Under the pieces are notes generated by a model. That model was not told the origin of the DNA. It saw only the letters and a list, made by a program, of their open reading frames with translations, and searched no databases. Shown here one piece after another: positions 15,968-24,962 of a stretch of 64,000 bases of DNA (positions are counted from its first letter, which is position 1; each line of letters begins with the position of its first letter). Source of the stretch: Dryocola sp051297175 (lineage in GTDB: Bacteria; Pseudomonadota; Gammaproteobacteria; Enterobacterales; Enterobacteriaceae); assembly GCF_051297175.1 (NCBI RefSeq), contig NZ_JBINNY010000001.1, positions 4,650,001-4,714,000 on the forward strand. Direction: 5' to 3'. The translations under genes and the position numbers were made by a program.

Positions 15968-16788
15968 CGGTTCACCCGCCCTATCGCCAGACCAATCGCA
16001 ACGGTGAAGCTCCCGCCCTGCTTCGGCAGCGGCGGCTGGAGCCGAACCAGCGCGCGCCACGCGTCCAGCGGCGTCACGCCTTCCGGCAGAGGCACAAACT
16101 CCGCGCTGCTGAAGGCGACGTCCTGCGGCTCAACGGTAAGCTGCTGGCAGACATCCGAAAAACGGGGTGCCTGGCGCGCGTCTAGCCATCCCCAGCCCGG
16201 TACTTCGCTTAACGTTGCCCAAAGCCAATGGTCGCGCTCACGATGCACCAGATAGCGCGGGCTTTTCGGATGGCATAACGCACCGAGAATGGGCAGAACG
16301 CTTGCGCCCGGCGTAAGCGTCGCGGGAAACAGCCGCTGCGCCGTAAAGCAGGCAAGTAGCCCCTGCACTTCGCCGTGGCGCGCGGCAATCACCCGCGTTT
16401 GTGCGGCCTCCTGCGGCATGGGCGTGTAGTCCCAGCTCAGCTGGTCGGGCAGCATTTGTAGCTGCCTGGCCGCAGCGTGGGCAAGATAGCCTTCGCGGGC
16501 GGGTTCCTGCAGGCGGTTGTCCGGGCTGGGCACCGGGCGCTGCAGCGTGCGCTGAGTCGGAAATGCAACGCGGAGCTGGTGGCGCAGAGGAAGCTCGCGC
16601 CGCCACTGCGCCAGCACATTGTTCAGGTTTTCAGGCGCTTGCAGAACGCCCTCGCGAAAGGTGTTATCAGGCAGCGGAAGCTGCCACCACTGGCGCAGCT
16701 GCCACCCTTGCCGCTGGCGCTGCACCGCCACCGCACGCAGCGTTTCGTGTTGAATTTCCAGGCCTATTTGCCAGGTTTGCAAAACCAT
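15964..16788 (-). CDS. hofM: HofM, PilM-like ATPase-fold protein
   Basis: An actin-like-fold protein of the PilM type, cytoplasmic, that should bind the HofN N-terminus. The N-terminal WQIGLEIQ and the C-terminal GGSFTVAIGLAIG match HofM. The start is ambiguous. The ATG at 16788 (274 aa, GGAG 9 nt upstream) fits the N-terminus of K-12 HofM (259 aa). An ATG at 16827 (287 aa) has a stronger AGGAGG 6 nt upstream but adds a polar, unconserved tail. It diverges from mrcA, and the two 5' regions nearly touch. Confidence 0.85.
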   Translation of the reverse strand: MVLQTWQIGLEIQHETLRAVAVQRQRQGWQLRQWWQLPLPDNTFREGVLQAPENLNNVLAQWRRELPLRHQLRVAFPTQRTLQRPVPSPDNRLQEPAREGYLAHAAARQLQMLPDQLSWDYTPMPQEAAQTRVIAARHGEVQGLLACFTAQRLFPATLTPGASVLPILGALCHPKSPRYLVHRERDHWLWATLSEVPGWGWLDARQAPRFSDVCQQLTVEPQDVAFSSAEFVPLPEGVTPLDAWRALVRLQPPLPKQGGSFTVAIGLAIGRVNR

Positions 16789-16907
16789 CGTGACGATCTC
16801 CTTATCGTTCGGGTTTGAATTTGACATATCAAACCTCCTGGCTTGCCTTTATACTACCGCGCGGTTGTTTAGAAACTGCCCAAGTGAAACGTAATGGGAA
16901 AATTAAG

Positions 16908-19460
16908 GTGAAGTTCGTAAAGTATTTATTAATCCTTGCAGTCTGTTGCATTCTGCTGGGAGCCGGCTCGATTTACGGGTTATACAAATATATCGAGCCG
17001 CAGCTGCCTGATGTCGCCACGCTGAAAGACGTGCGGCTGCAGATTCCAATGCAGGTTTACAGCGCTGACGGGGAACTGATTGCCCAATACGGCGAAAAAC
17101 GTCGTATTCCGCTGACGCTGAACCAAATTCCACCGGTCATGGTGAAAGCGTTCATCGCCACCGAAGACAGTCGCTTCTACGAGCATCACGGCGTCGATCC
17201 TGTGGGGATTTTCCGTGCGGCAAGCGTTGCGCTGTTCTCCGGCCATGCTTCACAGGGCGCAAGTACCATTACGCAGCAGCTCGCGCGTAACTTCTTCCTG
17301 AGCCCCGAACGCACCATGATGCGTAAGATTAAGGAAGTTTTCCTCGCGGTGCGCATTGAGCAGCTGCTGAGCAAAGACGAAATCCTCGAACTCTATCTGA
17401 ATAAAATCTATCTCGGGTATCGCGCCTACGGCGTGGGCGCTGCGGCACAGGTTTATTTCGGCAAAACGGTCGACCAGCTTACGCTTAGCGAAATAGCGGT
17501 AATTGCCGGTTTGCCTAAAGCGCCGTCGACCTTTAACCCGCTGTATTCGCTACCAAGATCGACTTCCCGACGTAACGTAGTGCTCTCGCGTATGCTGAGC
17601 GAAAACTACATTACCCAGGCGCAGTACGATGAAGCTCGCGCCCAGCCGATTGACGCGAACTACCACGCGCCGGAAATCGCCTTCTCCGCGCCGTATCTTT
17701 CCGAGCTGGTTCGTCAGGATTTGGTTGCCCGCTACGGCGACAAAGCCTACGAAGACGGCTACAAGGTCTACACCACCATCACGCGCAAGATTCAGCAGGG
17801 CGCGCAGCAGGCGGTACGCAATAACGTCATGGCTTACGATATGCGCCACGGCTACCGCGGCCCGTCCAACGTGCTGTGGAAGGTCGGTGAAAGCGCGTGG
17901 GATGAGAAGAAAATCCTTGATTCCCTGAAGAATCTGCCGGTTTATGGCCCGCTGTTCCCGGCAGTAGTTACCAACGCCAACCCAACCGAAGCAACGGCAC
18001 TGATGGCCGACGGCACCTCCGTGTCGCTGGGCATGAGCGGCATCCGCTGGGCGCGCCCGTATCGTTCCGATACCTCACAAGGCCCGACGCCGCGCAAGGT
18101 CACCGACGTTGTGCAGACAGGCCAGCAGATTTGGGTTCGCAAGGTGGATGACGCATGGTGGCTAGGCCAGGTGCCGGACGTAAACTCCGCGCTGGTCTCT
18201 ATCAATCCGCGCGACGGGGCGGTGATGGCCCTGGTCGGCGGCTTCGACTTCAACCAAAGCAAGTTTAACCGCGCCACCCAGGCGCTGCGCCAGGTCGGCT
18301 CGAACATCAAGCCGTTCCTCTACACGGCGGCGATGGACAAAGGCCTGACGCTTGCCAGCATTCTTAACGACGTGCCGATTTCGCGCTGGGACGCGGGTGC
18401 CGGTTCTGACTGGCGTCCTAAAAACTCCCCGCCGGAATATGCCGGGCCAATCCGCCTGCGCCAGGGCCTGGGCCAGTCGAAGAACGTGGTGATGGTTCGT
18501 GCGATGCGCGCGATGGGCGTGGACTACGCGGCTGAATATCTGCAGCGTTTCGGCTTCCCGGCGCAGAACATCGTGCATACCGAATCCTTAGCGCTTGGCT
18601 CCGCGTCGTTTACCCCGATGCAGGTTGCGCGCGGCTACTCGGTGATGGCAAACGGCGGCTTCCTGGTCGACCCGTACTTCATCACCAAAATCGTGGACGA
18701 CAATAACCAGACCGTATTCGAAGCGAAGCCGAAAGTGGCCTGCCCGGAATGCGACCTGCCGGTTATCTACGGCGAAACGCAGAAATCTAACGTGCTGGAA
18801 AATCAGGACGTGGAGGACGTGGCGATTTCTCAGGAGCAGCAAAACTCCGCCGTGCCGATGCCGAAACTCGAGCAGGCCAACAACGAGCTGGTCGCGCAAA
18901 CCACCGCGCCGGAATATGCTCCGCACGTGATCAACACCCCGCTCACCTTCCTGATTAAAAGCGCCCTTAATACCAATATTTACGGTGAGCCGGGCTGGCA
19001 GGGAACGGGCTGGCGCGCGGGCCGTGATCTGAAACGCCGCGACATCGGCGGCAAAACCGGTACGACCAACAGCTCGAAAGACGCGTGGTTCTCGGGCTAT
19101 GGGCCGGGCGTCGTGACGTCCGTCTGGATTGGCTTTGACGATCATCGCCGCAATCTTGGCCGCACCTCCGCAAGCGGCGCGATCAAAGACCAGATTTCAG
19201 GCTACGAAGGCGGTGCGAAGAGCGCCCAGCCGGCGTGGGATGATTTCATGAAGGTCGCGCTGGACGGCGTACCGGAAGAGCCGTTAACCCCGCCGCCGGG
19301 TATCGTGACGGTAAATATCGACCGCAGCACCGGGCAGTTGGCCAACGGTGGCAACAGTCGTGAAGAGTATTTCATTGAAGGCACGCAGCCTACGCAGCAG
19401 GCGGTGCATGAGGTGGGTACGACGATTATTGATAACGGCGAAGCGCACGAGCTGTTCTGA
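16908..19460 (+). CDS. mrcA: Penicillin-binding protein 1A (bifunctional peptidoglycan synthase)
   Basis: Polymerises glycan strands and cross-links peptides in the periplasm. Starting at GTG 16908 gives 850 aa, the K-12 length; upstream in-frame codons do not match the family. A membrane anchor lies at about residues 4-26. The glycosyltransferase domain has the catalytic E86 in TEDSRFYEHHG, and the transpeptidase has S465 in SNIK and the KTGTT box near the end. The OB-like insert between the domains is conserved. It is expressed alone, ending at a hairpin terminator. Confidence 0.97.
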   Translation: MKFVKYLLILAVCCILLGAGSIYGLYKYIEPQLPDVATLKDVRLQIPMQVYSADGELIAQYGEKRRIPLTLNQIPPVMVKAFIATEDSRFYEHHGVDPVGIFRAASVALFSGHASQGASTITQQLARNFFLSPERTMMRKIKEVFLAVRIEQLLSKDEILELYLNKIYLGYRAYGVGAAAQVYFGKTVDQLTLSEIAVIAGLPKAPSTFNPLYSLPRSTSRRNVVLSRMLSENYITQAQYDEARAQPIDANYHAPEIAFSAPYLSELVRQDLVARYGDKAYEDGYKVYTTITRKIQQGAQQAVRNNVMAYDMRHGYRGPSNVLWKVGESAWDEKKILDSLKNLPVYGPLFPAVVTNANPTEATALMADGTSVSLGMSGIRWARPYRSDTSQGPTPRKVTDVVQTGQQIWVRKVDDAWWLGQVPDVNSALVSINPRDGAVMALVGGFDFNQSKFNRATQALRQVGSNIKPFLYTAAMDKGLTLASILNDVPISRWDAGAGSDWRPKNSPPEYAGPIRLRQGLGQSKNVVMVRAMRAMGVDYAAEYLQRFGFPAQNIVHTESLALGSASFTPMQVARGYSVMANGGFLVDPYFITKIVDDNNQTVFEAKPKVACPECDLPVIYGETQKSNVLENQDVEDVAISQEQQNSAVPMPKLEQANNELVAQTTAPEYAPHVINTPLTFLIKSALNTNIYGEPGWQGTGWRAGRDLKRRDIGGKTGTTNSSKDAWFSGYGPGVVTSVWIGFDDHRRNLGRTSASGAIKDQISGYEGGAKSAQPAWDDFMKVALDGVPEEPLTPPPGIVTVNIDRSTGQLANGGNSREEYFIEGTQPTQQAVHEVGTTIIDNGEAHELF

Positions 19461-19466
19461 TTTCAC

Positions 19467-19485
19467 GCCCCCTCGCTGAGGGGGC
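19467..19485 (+). terminator. Terminator after mrcA
   Basis: GCCCCCTC, GCT loop and GAGGGGGC form a perfect 8-bp GC-rich stem 6 nt after the mrcA stop. The following AATCTTT tract is short, so termination may be partial. It may also serve the converging nudE transcript. Confidence 0.75.
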
Positions 19486-19514
19486 AATCTTTGCTGGCGC
19501 CTGTCAAACCAACG

Positions 19515-20075
19515 CTACAAGCGCCCTTGCTCTCTCAGCCATTCCCGCACCAGGAACAGCGCGCTAACGTTGCGCGCCTCGTTGAAATCATCTTCATCCA
19601 GCAAATCCATCAGCGACGCCAGCGGCCAGCGAACCTGCGGCAGCTCTTCCGGCTCGTCGCCTTCCAGCGATTCAGGGTAGAGGTCTTGCGCTATCACGAT
19701 ATTCATTTTGCTGGAGAAATAGGACGGCGCCATGGTGAGCTTTTTGAGGAACGTCAGCTCGTTTGCGCCAAACCCCACCTCTTCTTTCAGCTCGCGGTTA
19801 GCCGCTTCGAACACGGTTTCGCCCGGATCGATAAGCCCTTTGGAAAATCCGAGTTCGTAAGATTCTGTACCAACTGCATATTCTCGGATCAGGATCACAT
19901 GATCGTCCACGATTGGGACTATCATCACCGCTTCGCGAGAGGAAGGCCGCATGCGCTCATAAACGCGCCGCACGCCGTTGCTAAACTCCAGGTCCACCGT
20001 TTCGACATTAAACAGACGTGAACGGGCCACGGTTTCAACATGTAAAATGGTCGGTTTTATTAAGGATTTGCTCAT
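19515..20075 (-). CDS. nudE: NudE, ADP compounds hydrolase (Nudix)
   Basis: Hydrolyses ADP-ribose, Ap3A and NADH-type nucleotides. The Nudix box spans residues 80-102 (GLIDPGET, then REL, KEEVGF), complete with the metal-binding glutamates. Starting at the ATG at 20075 gives 186 aa, the K-12 length; a longer frame adds 21 unconserved residues. It converges on mrcA and diverges from igaA. Confidence 0.95.
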   Translation of the reverse strand: MSKSLIKPTILHVETVARSRLFNVETVDLEFSNGVRRVYERMRPSSREAVMIVPIVDDHVILIREYAVGTESYELGFSKGLIDPGETVFEAANRELKEEVGFGANELTFLKKLTMAPSYFSSKMNIVIAQDLYPESLEGDEPEELPQVRWPLASLMDLLDEDDFNEARNVSALFLVREWLREQGRL

Positions 20076-20406
20076 GGTGACTGGATTTGACAGTGGGAAC
20101 AGGCAGCTATTGTGCGGTATGCCACACATCTCGCGCAATGCACATCAGTTATTATTTACATTTCTGTAACCTTGTGGACTTATTATCGACGCCGATGTAT
20201 CTGTCAATAGATGGCTTTGAAATAGGAATTTGCTGATATTTACTCGGAAGTCGCTTTGCTAACATCAGTTTACCGCAGGTCGTGCCCTTATAAATATGTC
20301 TCAAGTTCTTATTCCTACCTGCCGATAACAACTCTTACACCCATAACTTTTAAGGGGTGCACCTGGCTGTGCTTGAACAAAAAAACGGTTATTTGATGGG
20401 GAAAGC
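20076..20406. other. Divergent intergenic region between nudE and igaA
   Basis: About 331 bp, AT-richer than the flanking genes. It holds the promoters for two divergent genes and a ribosome site (GGGGAAAGC) just before igaA. No palindrome, repeat or additional gene stood out. Confidence 0.5.
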
Positions 20407-22548
20407 ATGAGCACCTTATTACTTCTTTTAGCTGCTATGCTCGCCTGCGCACTGATTGCCGGATGGTTGGTCTGGCGTAGCCTGCGGTTGCGATCCACGC
20501 GCCCCTACACGGCAACATTCACCGGCGCAAGCTCGCGGAAGATAACCGCCGAAGAACGCACCGCCGTTGAAAACTACATTGAGACGCTTACCCGTACCCA
20601 GGATATCGTCGGGCCCTCTGGTGCCAGCACCGCGCCGGTCAAGCTTGTGCTCAACGCGCAGAGCAACACGGTTCTCTCCCTGACCCGCTCCATCACCCGC
20701 TACGGGCTGTCCACCGATGACGCCAACAAATGGCGCTACTACCTCGACTCCGTTGAAGTCCACCTGCCGCCCTTCTGGGAACAGTACATCACCAACGACA
20801 ACAGCGTTGAGCTTATCCGTACTGAAACCGTGCCGCTGGTTATCTCGCTTAACGGCCATACGCTGATTGAAGACAGCGGCGAAAGCCGGGGCTTCGCGCT
20901 TGAACGCACCACGGACACCCAGGCCTCGATTCGCGGCGAAGAAAGCGAACAAATTGAACTGCTGAACATTCGCCAGGAAACGCCGGAAGAAGCCGCCCTG
21001 AGCCGCCCGGACGGGCTGCGCGAAGCGATTCTGATGAGCGTCGCGTTTGTGATGCTATTCCTGTGCCTGGTCAGCCCGTCCGTCGTGCTGCCCTGGCTGT
21101 TTGGCGGCGCGGTTATGCTGCTGGCAGCAAGCCTGTGGGGGCTGTTTGCGCCTCCGGCTAAAAATACCCTGCGTGAAATACACTGCCTGCGCGGCACGCC
21201 AAAGCGCTGGGGTCTGTTCGGTGAATCCAACCAGGATCAGATCAACAATATCTCCCTCGGCATTATTGATTTGATTTATCCCCCGCACTGGCAGCCCTAC
21301 GTCGTGCAGGATCTGGGGCAAAAAACCGATATCGATATTTACCTCGATCGCAACGTCGTGCGCCAGGGGCGCTTCCTGTCGCTGCACGATGAGGTGAAAA
21401 ACTTCCCTATCCAGCACTGGATGCGCAACATGGTGATCGCCACCGGCGCGCTGGTCGTGTTGCTGATGCTGATGATTTGGGTGCCGCTCGAAATGCCGCT
21501 AAAGCTCAGCATCTCCTGGCTGAAAGGCGCGCAAACCGTCGAAGCCACAAGCGTTAGCGATTTGGACAAAACCACTTTGCGCGTCGGCGATACGCTGCGC
21601 GTGAAGGGCACCGGCATGTGTAACATCCATCTGCCGGGCGCGTACAACACCAAGCAGAATACTCCTTTCACACCGTTCGACTGCTCGCAGATCGTCTGGA
21701 ACACAGCGCGTCCTCTGCCGCTGCCGGAATCGGACATCATGGATAAAGCCACCGCACTGATTCAGGCGGTCAGCGGCCAGATTCATCCGCAGACCGAAGC
21801 CGATTCGAAGGTGAACCCGCAGCTGCGCACCGCCATTCAGAAATCCGGCATGGTGCTGCTGGATGATTTCGCGGGCATCGTACAAAAAACCCAGGCGCTG
21901 TGTACCGCCAGCGACGAATGCGTGCGGCTGAAAAACGCGCTGGTGAACCTCGGCAATACCAAAGACTGGGACTCGCTCATCAAGCGGGCTGACGCGGGCA
22001 AGCTCGACGGCGTTAACGTCCTGCTGCGCCCGGTGAGCGCCGAATCGCTGGATAACCTGGTCACCACCTCCACCGCGCCGTTCTTTATTCGCGAAACCTC
22101 CCGCGCGGCGCAGAAGCTCAATAGCCCGGCCCCCGGCGGATTTATTATTATCAGCGACGAAGGCAGCGACCTTGTAGACCAGCCGCTGCCGCCGGTTTCG
22201 CTGTATGACTATCCGGCCCAGGAGCAGTGGGAAGAGTTCCAGCGCCTGGCCGAAATGCTGCTCCAGACGCCGTTTAGCGCCGAGGGCATTATCACCGGCC
22301 TGAGCACCGACGCGAACGGCACGCAGCACGTTACGCTGCACCGCATCCCGGACAGCAGCGGCCTGTGGCGCTATATCTGCACGACCCTGCTGCTGTTCAC
22401 CATGCTGTTGTGCTTCGTGGTCAACGGCGTACTGGCCTTAAGGCGCTACCGCCGCAGCCGCAATCGTCTGGCGCAAATTCAGCAGTACTATGAAAGCTGC
22501 ATCAACCCCTCGTTAACGCCTCTCCCGGCGGTACGGTCGCTGTTCTAA
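20407..22548 (+). CDS. igaA: IgaA (YrfF), inner-membrane repressor of the Rcs phosphorelay
   Basis: Holds the Rcs envelope-stress phosphorelay off; usually essential unless Rcs is inactive. The 713-aa protein (K-12 YrfF is 711 aa) has membrane segments at about 2-24, 207-248 (two helices), 341-361 and 652-678. Between the last two is the large periplasmic domain with cysteines in GTGMCNI, FDCSQI, ALCTASDEC, probably disulfide-bonded. Cytoplasmic parts carry the conserved KWRYYLDSVEVHLPPFWEQY. It is followed 60 nt later by yrfG. Confidence 0.95.
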   Translation: MSTLLLLLAAMLACALIAGWLVWRSLRLRSTRPYTATFTGASSRKITAEERTAVENYIETLTRTQDIVGPSGASTAPVKLVLNAQSNTVLSLTRSITRYGLSTDDANKWRYYLDSVEVHLPPFWEQYITNDNSVELIRTETVPLVISLNGHTLIEDSGESRGFALERTTDTQASIRGEESEQIELLNIRQETPEEAALSRPDGLREAILMSVAFVMLFLCLVSPSVVLPWLFGGAVMLLAASLWGLFAPPAKNTLREIHCLRGTPKRWGLFGESNQDQINNISLGIIDLIYPPHWQPYVVQDLGQKTDIDIYLDRNVVRQGRFLSLHDEVKNFPIQHWMRNMVIATGALVVLLMLMIWVPLEMPLKLSISWLKGAQTVEATSVSDLDKTTLRVGDTLRVKGTGMCNIHLPGAYNTKQNTPFTPFDCSQIVWNTARPLPLPESDIMDKATALIQAVSGQIHPQTEADSKVNPQLRTAIQKSGMVLLDDFAGIVQKTQALCTASDECVRLKNALVNLGNTKDWDSLIKRADAGKLDGVNVLLRPVSAESLDNLVTTSTAPFFIRETSRAAQKLNSPAPGGFIIISDEGSDLVDQPLPPVSLYDYPAQEQWEEFQRLAEMLLQTPFSAEGIITGLSTDANGTQHVTLHRIPDSSGLWRYICTTLLLFTMLLCFVVNGVLALRRYRRSRNRLAQIQQYYESCINPSLTPLPAVRSLF

Positions 22549-22608
22549 ACGTCACGCGGCAGGTTGTGCTAACCTGTCGCGCAGTTTTCCCTCAATCAGG
22601 TTTACCCC

Positions 22609-23286
22609 ATGCATATTGATATTGCCTGGCAGGATGTCGACACCGTTCTGCTTGATATGGACGGCACGCTGCTGGATCTGGCGTTCGACACCCACTTCTG
22701 GCAGAAGCTGGTTCCGCAGACTCTGAGCCATGAGCGCGGCATTCCCCTTGAGGAAGCGCACCGGCTGATCGGCGCTGAATATCACGCCGTGCAGCATACG
22801 CTAAACTGGTACTGTCTGGATTACTGGAGCGAACGGCTGGGATTGGACATCACGTCGATGACCACCACCCAGGGGCCAAACGCCGTACTGCGCGAAGACA
22901 CCGTCCCGTTCCTCGAGGCGTTAAAAGCCTGTGGCAAAAGGCGAATTCTGCTCACCAACGCGCATCCGCATAACCTGGCGGTCAAACTTGAACACACGGG
23001 TTTGGGGCAGCACCTTGATTTATTGCTTTCCACCCACACATTTGGTTATCCGAAAGAAGATCGGCGTTTGTGGCAGGCGGTTGCGGCCCATACGGGGCTG
23101 GATGAAGCCAGAACGGTATTTATCGACGACAGCGAGCCGATTCTCGATGCGGCGGCAGCGTTTGGTATTCGCTACTGCCTGGGCGTCACCAATCCGGATT
23201 CCGGCATGGCTGACAAAACGTATCTCCGCCACCCCGCGTTGAACGACTATCGTCGCCTGATCCCCTCGCTATCCGTTAAGGAGTAG
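22609..23286 (+). CDS. yrfG: YrfG, HAD-family GMP/IMP nucleotidase
   Basis: A 225-aa HAD phosphatase; the E. coli enzyme prefers purine nucleotides such as GMP and IMP. Motif I is LLDMDGTLLDL near residue 17, motif II LLTNAH, and motif III/IV FIDDSEPILDAA. Its stop is 2 nt before the hslR start, with the ribosome site of hslR (AAGGAG) inside the end of yrfG, so the two are coupled. Confidence 0.93.
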   Translation: MHIDIAWQDVDTVLLDMDGTLLDLAFDTHFWQKLVPQTLSHERGIPLEEAHRLIGAEYHAVQHTLNWYCLDYWSERLGLDITSMTTTQGPNAVLREDTVPFLEALKACGKRRILLTNAHPHNLAVKLEHTGLGQHLDLLLSTHTFGYPKEDRRLWQAVAAHTGLDEARTVFIDDSEPILDAAAAFGIRYCLGVTNPDSGMADKTYLRHPALNDYRRLIPSLSVKE

Positions 23287-23288
23287 CC

Positions 23289-23690
23289 ATGAAAGAAAAA
23301 GCGTCCGAAGGCACACGCCTCGACAAATGGCTTTGGGCAGCACGCTTCTATAAAACGCGCGCCGTGGCGCGGGAAATGATTGAAGGCGGCAAGGTGCACT
23401 ACAACGGACAGCGCAGCAAGCCCAGCAAAATTGTTGAACTGAACGCCATGCTCACGCTGCGCCAGGGCAACGACGAACGCACGGTGAAGGTGCTCGGCAT
23501 TACCGAGCAGCGCCGCCCGGCCACGGAAGCCACCCTGCTTTACGAAGAGACGACGGAAAGCGTCGAAAAACGGGAAAAAATGGCGCTGGCCCGCAAGATG
23601 AACTCGCTGACCATGCCGCACCCGGACCGTCGCCCGGACAAAAAAGAACGCCGGGATTTGATGAAATTTAAACACGGCGGCAACGACTAG
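23289..23690 (+). CDS. hslR: Hsp15, heat-shock ribosome-recycling RNA-binding protein
   Basis: Binds 50S subunits carrying a stalled nascent chain after heat shock. The 133-aa protein has an S4-type RNA-binding domain at about residues 10-70 (TRLDKWLWAARFYKTR and VHYNGQRSKPSKIV) and a basic C-terminal tail rich in K and R. K-12 HslR has the same length. It lies between yrfG and hslO in a heat-shock unit. Confidence 0.96.
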   Translation: MKEKASEGTRLDKWLWAARFYKTRAVAREMIEGGKVHYNGQRSKPSKIVELNAMLTLRQGNDERTVKVLGITEQRRPATEATLLYEETTESVEKREKMALARKMNSLTMPHPDRRPDKKERRDLMKFKHGGND

Positions 23691-23714
23691 CTGCCGCCTG
23701 ACTGAGAGAAAATT

Positions 23715-24593
23715 ATGGCTCAACACGACCAACTCCATCGTTACCTGTTTGAAAACTATGCCGTGCGCGGCGAACTGGTAACGGTTTCTGAAACCTGGCA
23801 GCACATCATGGAAAACCATGACTACCCGCAGCCGGTTAAAAAAATCCTCGGCGAGCTTCTGGTCGCGACCAGCCTGCTGACGGCTACCCTGAAGTTTGAC
23901 GGCGACATCACCGTGCAACTGCAGGGCGACGGCCCGATGAACCTTGCGGTGATCAACGGCAACAACAGGCAGCAGATGCGCGGTGTTGCCCGCGTACAGG
24001 GCGAAATCCCGGCCGATGCGGATCTGAAAACCCTGGTCGGCAACGGCTACCTGGTGATCACCATCACCCCAAGTGAAGGCGAGCGCTATCAGGGCGTGGT
24101 TGGGCTGGAAGGCGATACGCTGGCGGCCTGCCTGGAAGACTACTTCCTGCGCTCCGAACAGCTGCCGACGCGCCTGTTTATCCGCACTGGCGACGTGAAC
24201 GGCCAGGCGGCTGCGGGCGGCATGCTGCTGCAGGTTCTGCCCGCGCAAAACGCGCAGGCCGACGACTTCAGCCACCTCGCGACGCTGACCGAAACCATCA
24301 CCGCGGAAGAGCTGCTGACCCTGCCGGCTAACGACGTGCTGTGGCGTCTGTATCACGAAGAAGAAGTGACGCTGTACGACCCGCAGGCCGTTGAGTTCAA
24401 GTGCACCTGCTCGCGCGAGCGCTGCGCCGATGCCCTGAAAACGCTGCCGGAAGAAGAAATTAACAGCATCATCGAGGAAGACGGCGAAATCGACATGAAC
24501 TGTGATTACTGCGGTAACCACTACGTGTTCGACTCCATGGACATCACCGCGATCCGCAACAACGCTTCTCCGGCGGATCCTCAGGTTCACTGA
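23715..24593 (+). CDS. hslO: Hsp33, redox-regulated chaperone
   Basis: Holdase chaperone switched on by oxidative stress. The C-terminal zinc-binding cysteines that act as the redox switch are present: CTC and C in FKCTCSRERC, then CDYC in MNCDYCGNHY. The 292-aa length matches K-12 HslO. It follows hslR by 24 nt. In K-12 yhgE comes next; here a REP-like pair and the pckA promoter follow directly. Confidence 0.97.
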   Translation: MAQHDQLHRYLFENYAVRGELVTVSETWQHIMENHDYPQPVKKILGELLVATSLLTATLKFDGDITVQLQGDGPMNLAVINGNNRQQMRGVARVQGEIPADADLKTLVGNGYLVITITPSEGERYQGVVGLEGDTLAACLEDYFLRSEQLPTRLFIRTGDVNGQAAAGGMLLQVLPAQNAQADDFSHLATLTETITAEELLTLPANDVLWRLYHEEEVTLYDPQAVEFKCTCSRERCADALKTLPEEEINSIIEEDGEIDMNCDYCGNHYVFDSMDITAIRNNASPADPQVH

Positions 24594-24618
24594 GTTTCCC
24601 CTCACTGAGCGAGTAGAT

Positions 24619-24685
24619 GTAGGGTGGATAAGCGAATGCGCCATCCACCAAAATTGTCGGGTGGCGCTTCGCTTACCCGACCTAC
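24619..24685. repeat. REP-like palindrome pair (BIME) between hslO and pckA
   Basis: Two imperfect palindromes: unit A 24623-24649 (GGTGGATAAGCG ... ATCCACC) and unit B 24656-24681 (GTCGGGTGGCGC ... ACCCGAC). GTAG lies at the outer end of A and CTAC at the outer end of B, so the tetranucleotides face outward. Nearly identical to the pair at 31977-32043. Structure and the GTAG tag fit REP elements of enterobacteria. Confidence 0.85.
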
Positions 24686-24829
24686 TCCGCGTTCTTTGCG
24701 TTAAAATTTCACTCGTTTCTCTCTCAACGCGCGTTCGATCACACCCCGTCCGTTTATCGCACTATTTTTTAACATATTCGGAATATTTTCCCCGACGCTA
24801 AGTCAATTCCTGCCATACTCTCACCCCGT

Positions 24830-24845
24830 TGTGACTAGCTTCACA
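24830..24845. promoter_or_regulatory. CRP-binding site upstream of pckA
   Basis: TGTGACTAGCTTCACA is an exact TGTGA-N6-TCACA match, 118 nt upstream of the pckA ATG. pckA is a gluconeogenic gene activated by cAMP-CRP in E. coli, which fits. The gap after the REP pair contains no other gene. Confidence 0.85.
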
Positions 24846-24962
24846 GCGTTTTCCGCTACCCGAAATGAGTCGGATGCTCAAATCTATGAGTTTGGTCGCG
24901 GTTAACAACCAATAAACAACCCTACAATCTCAGGCAGTACAAATTGGCTAAGGAGTAGTGAC

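Noticed and set aside
13406..16788. hof cluster as a working type IV pilus or competence system
   Set aside because: Only the M-N-O-P-Q alignment and secretin genes are in view. The pilin, ATPases and prepilin peptidase are not in this window, so function cannot be claimed.
23247..24644. 465-codon open frame antisense to hslR and hslO
   Set aside because: It covers two well-known heat-shock genes on the other strand and shows no family motif.
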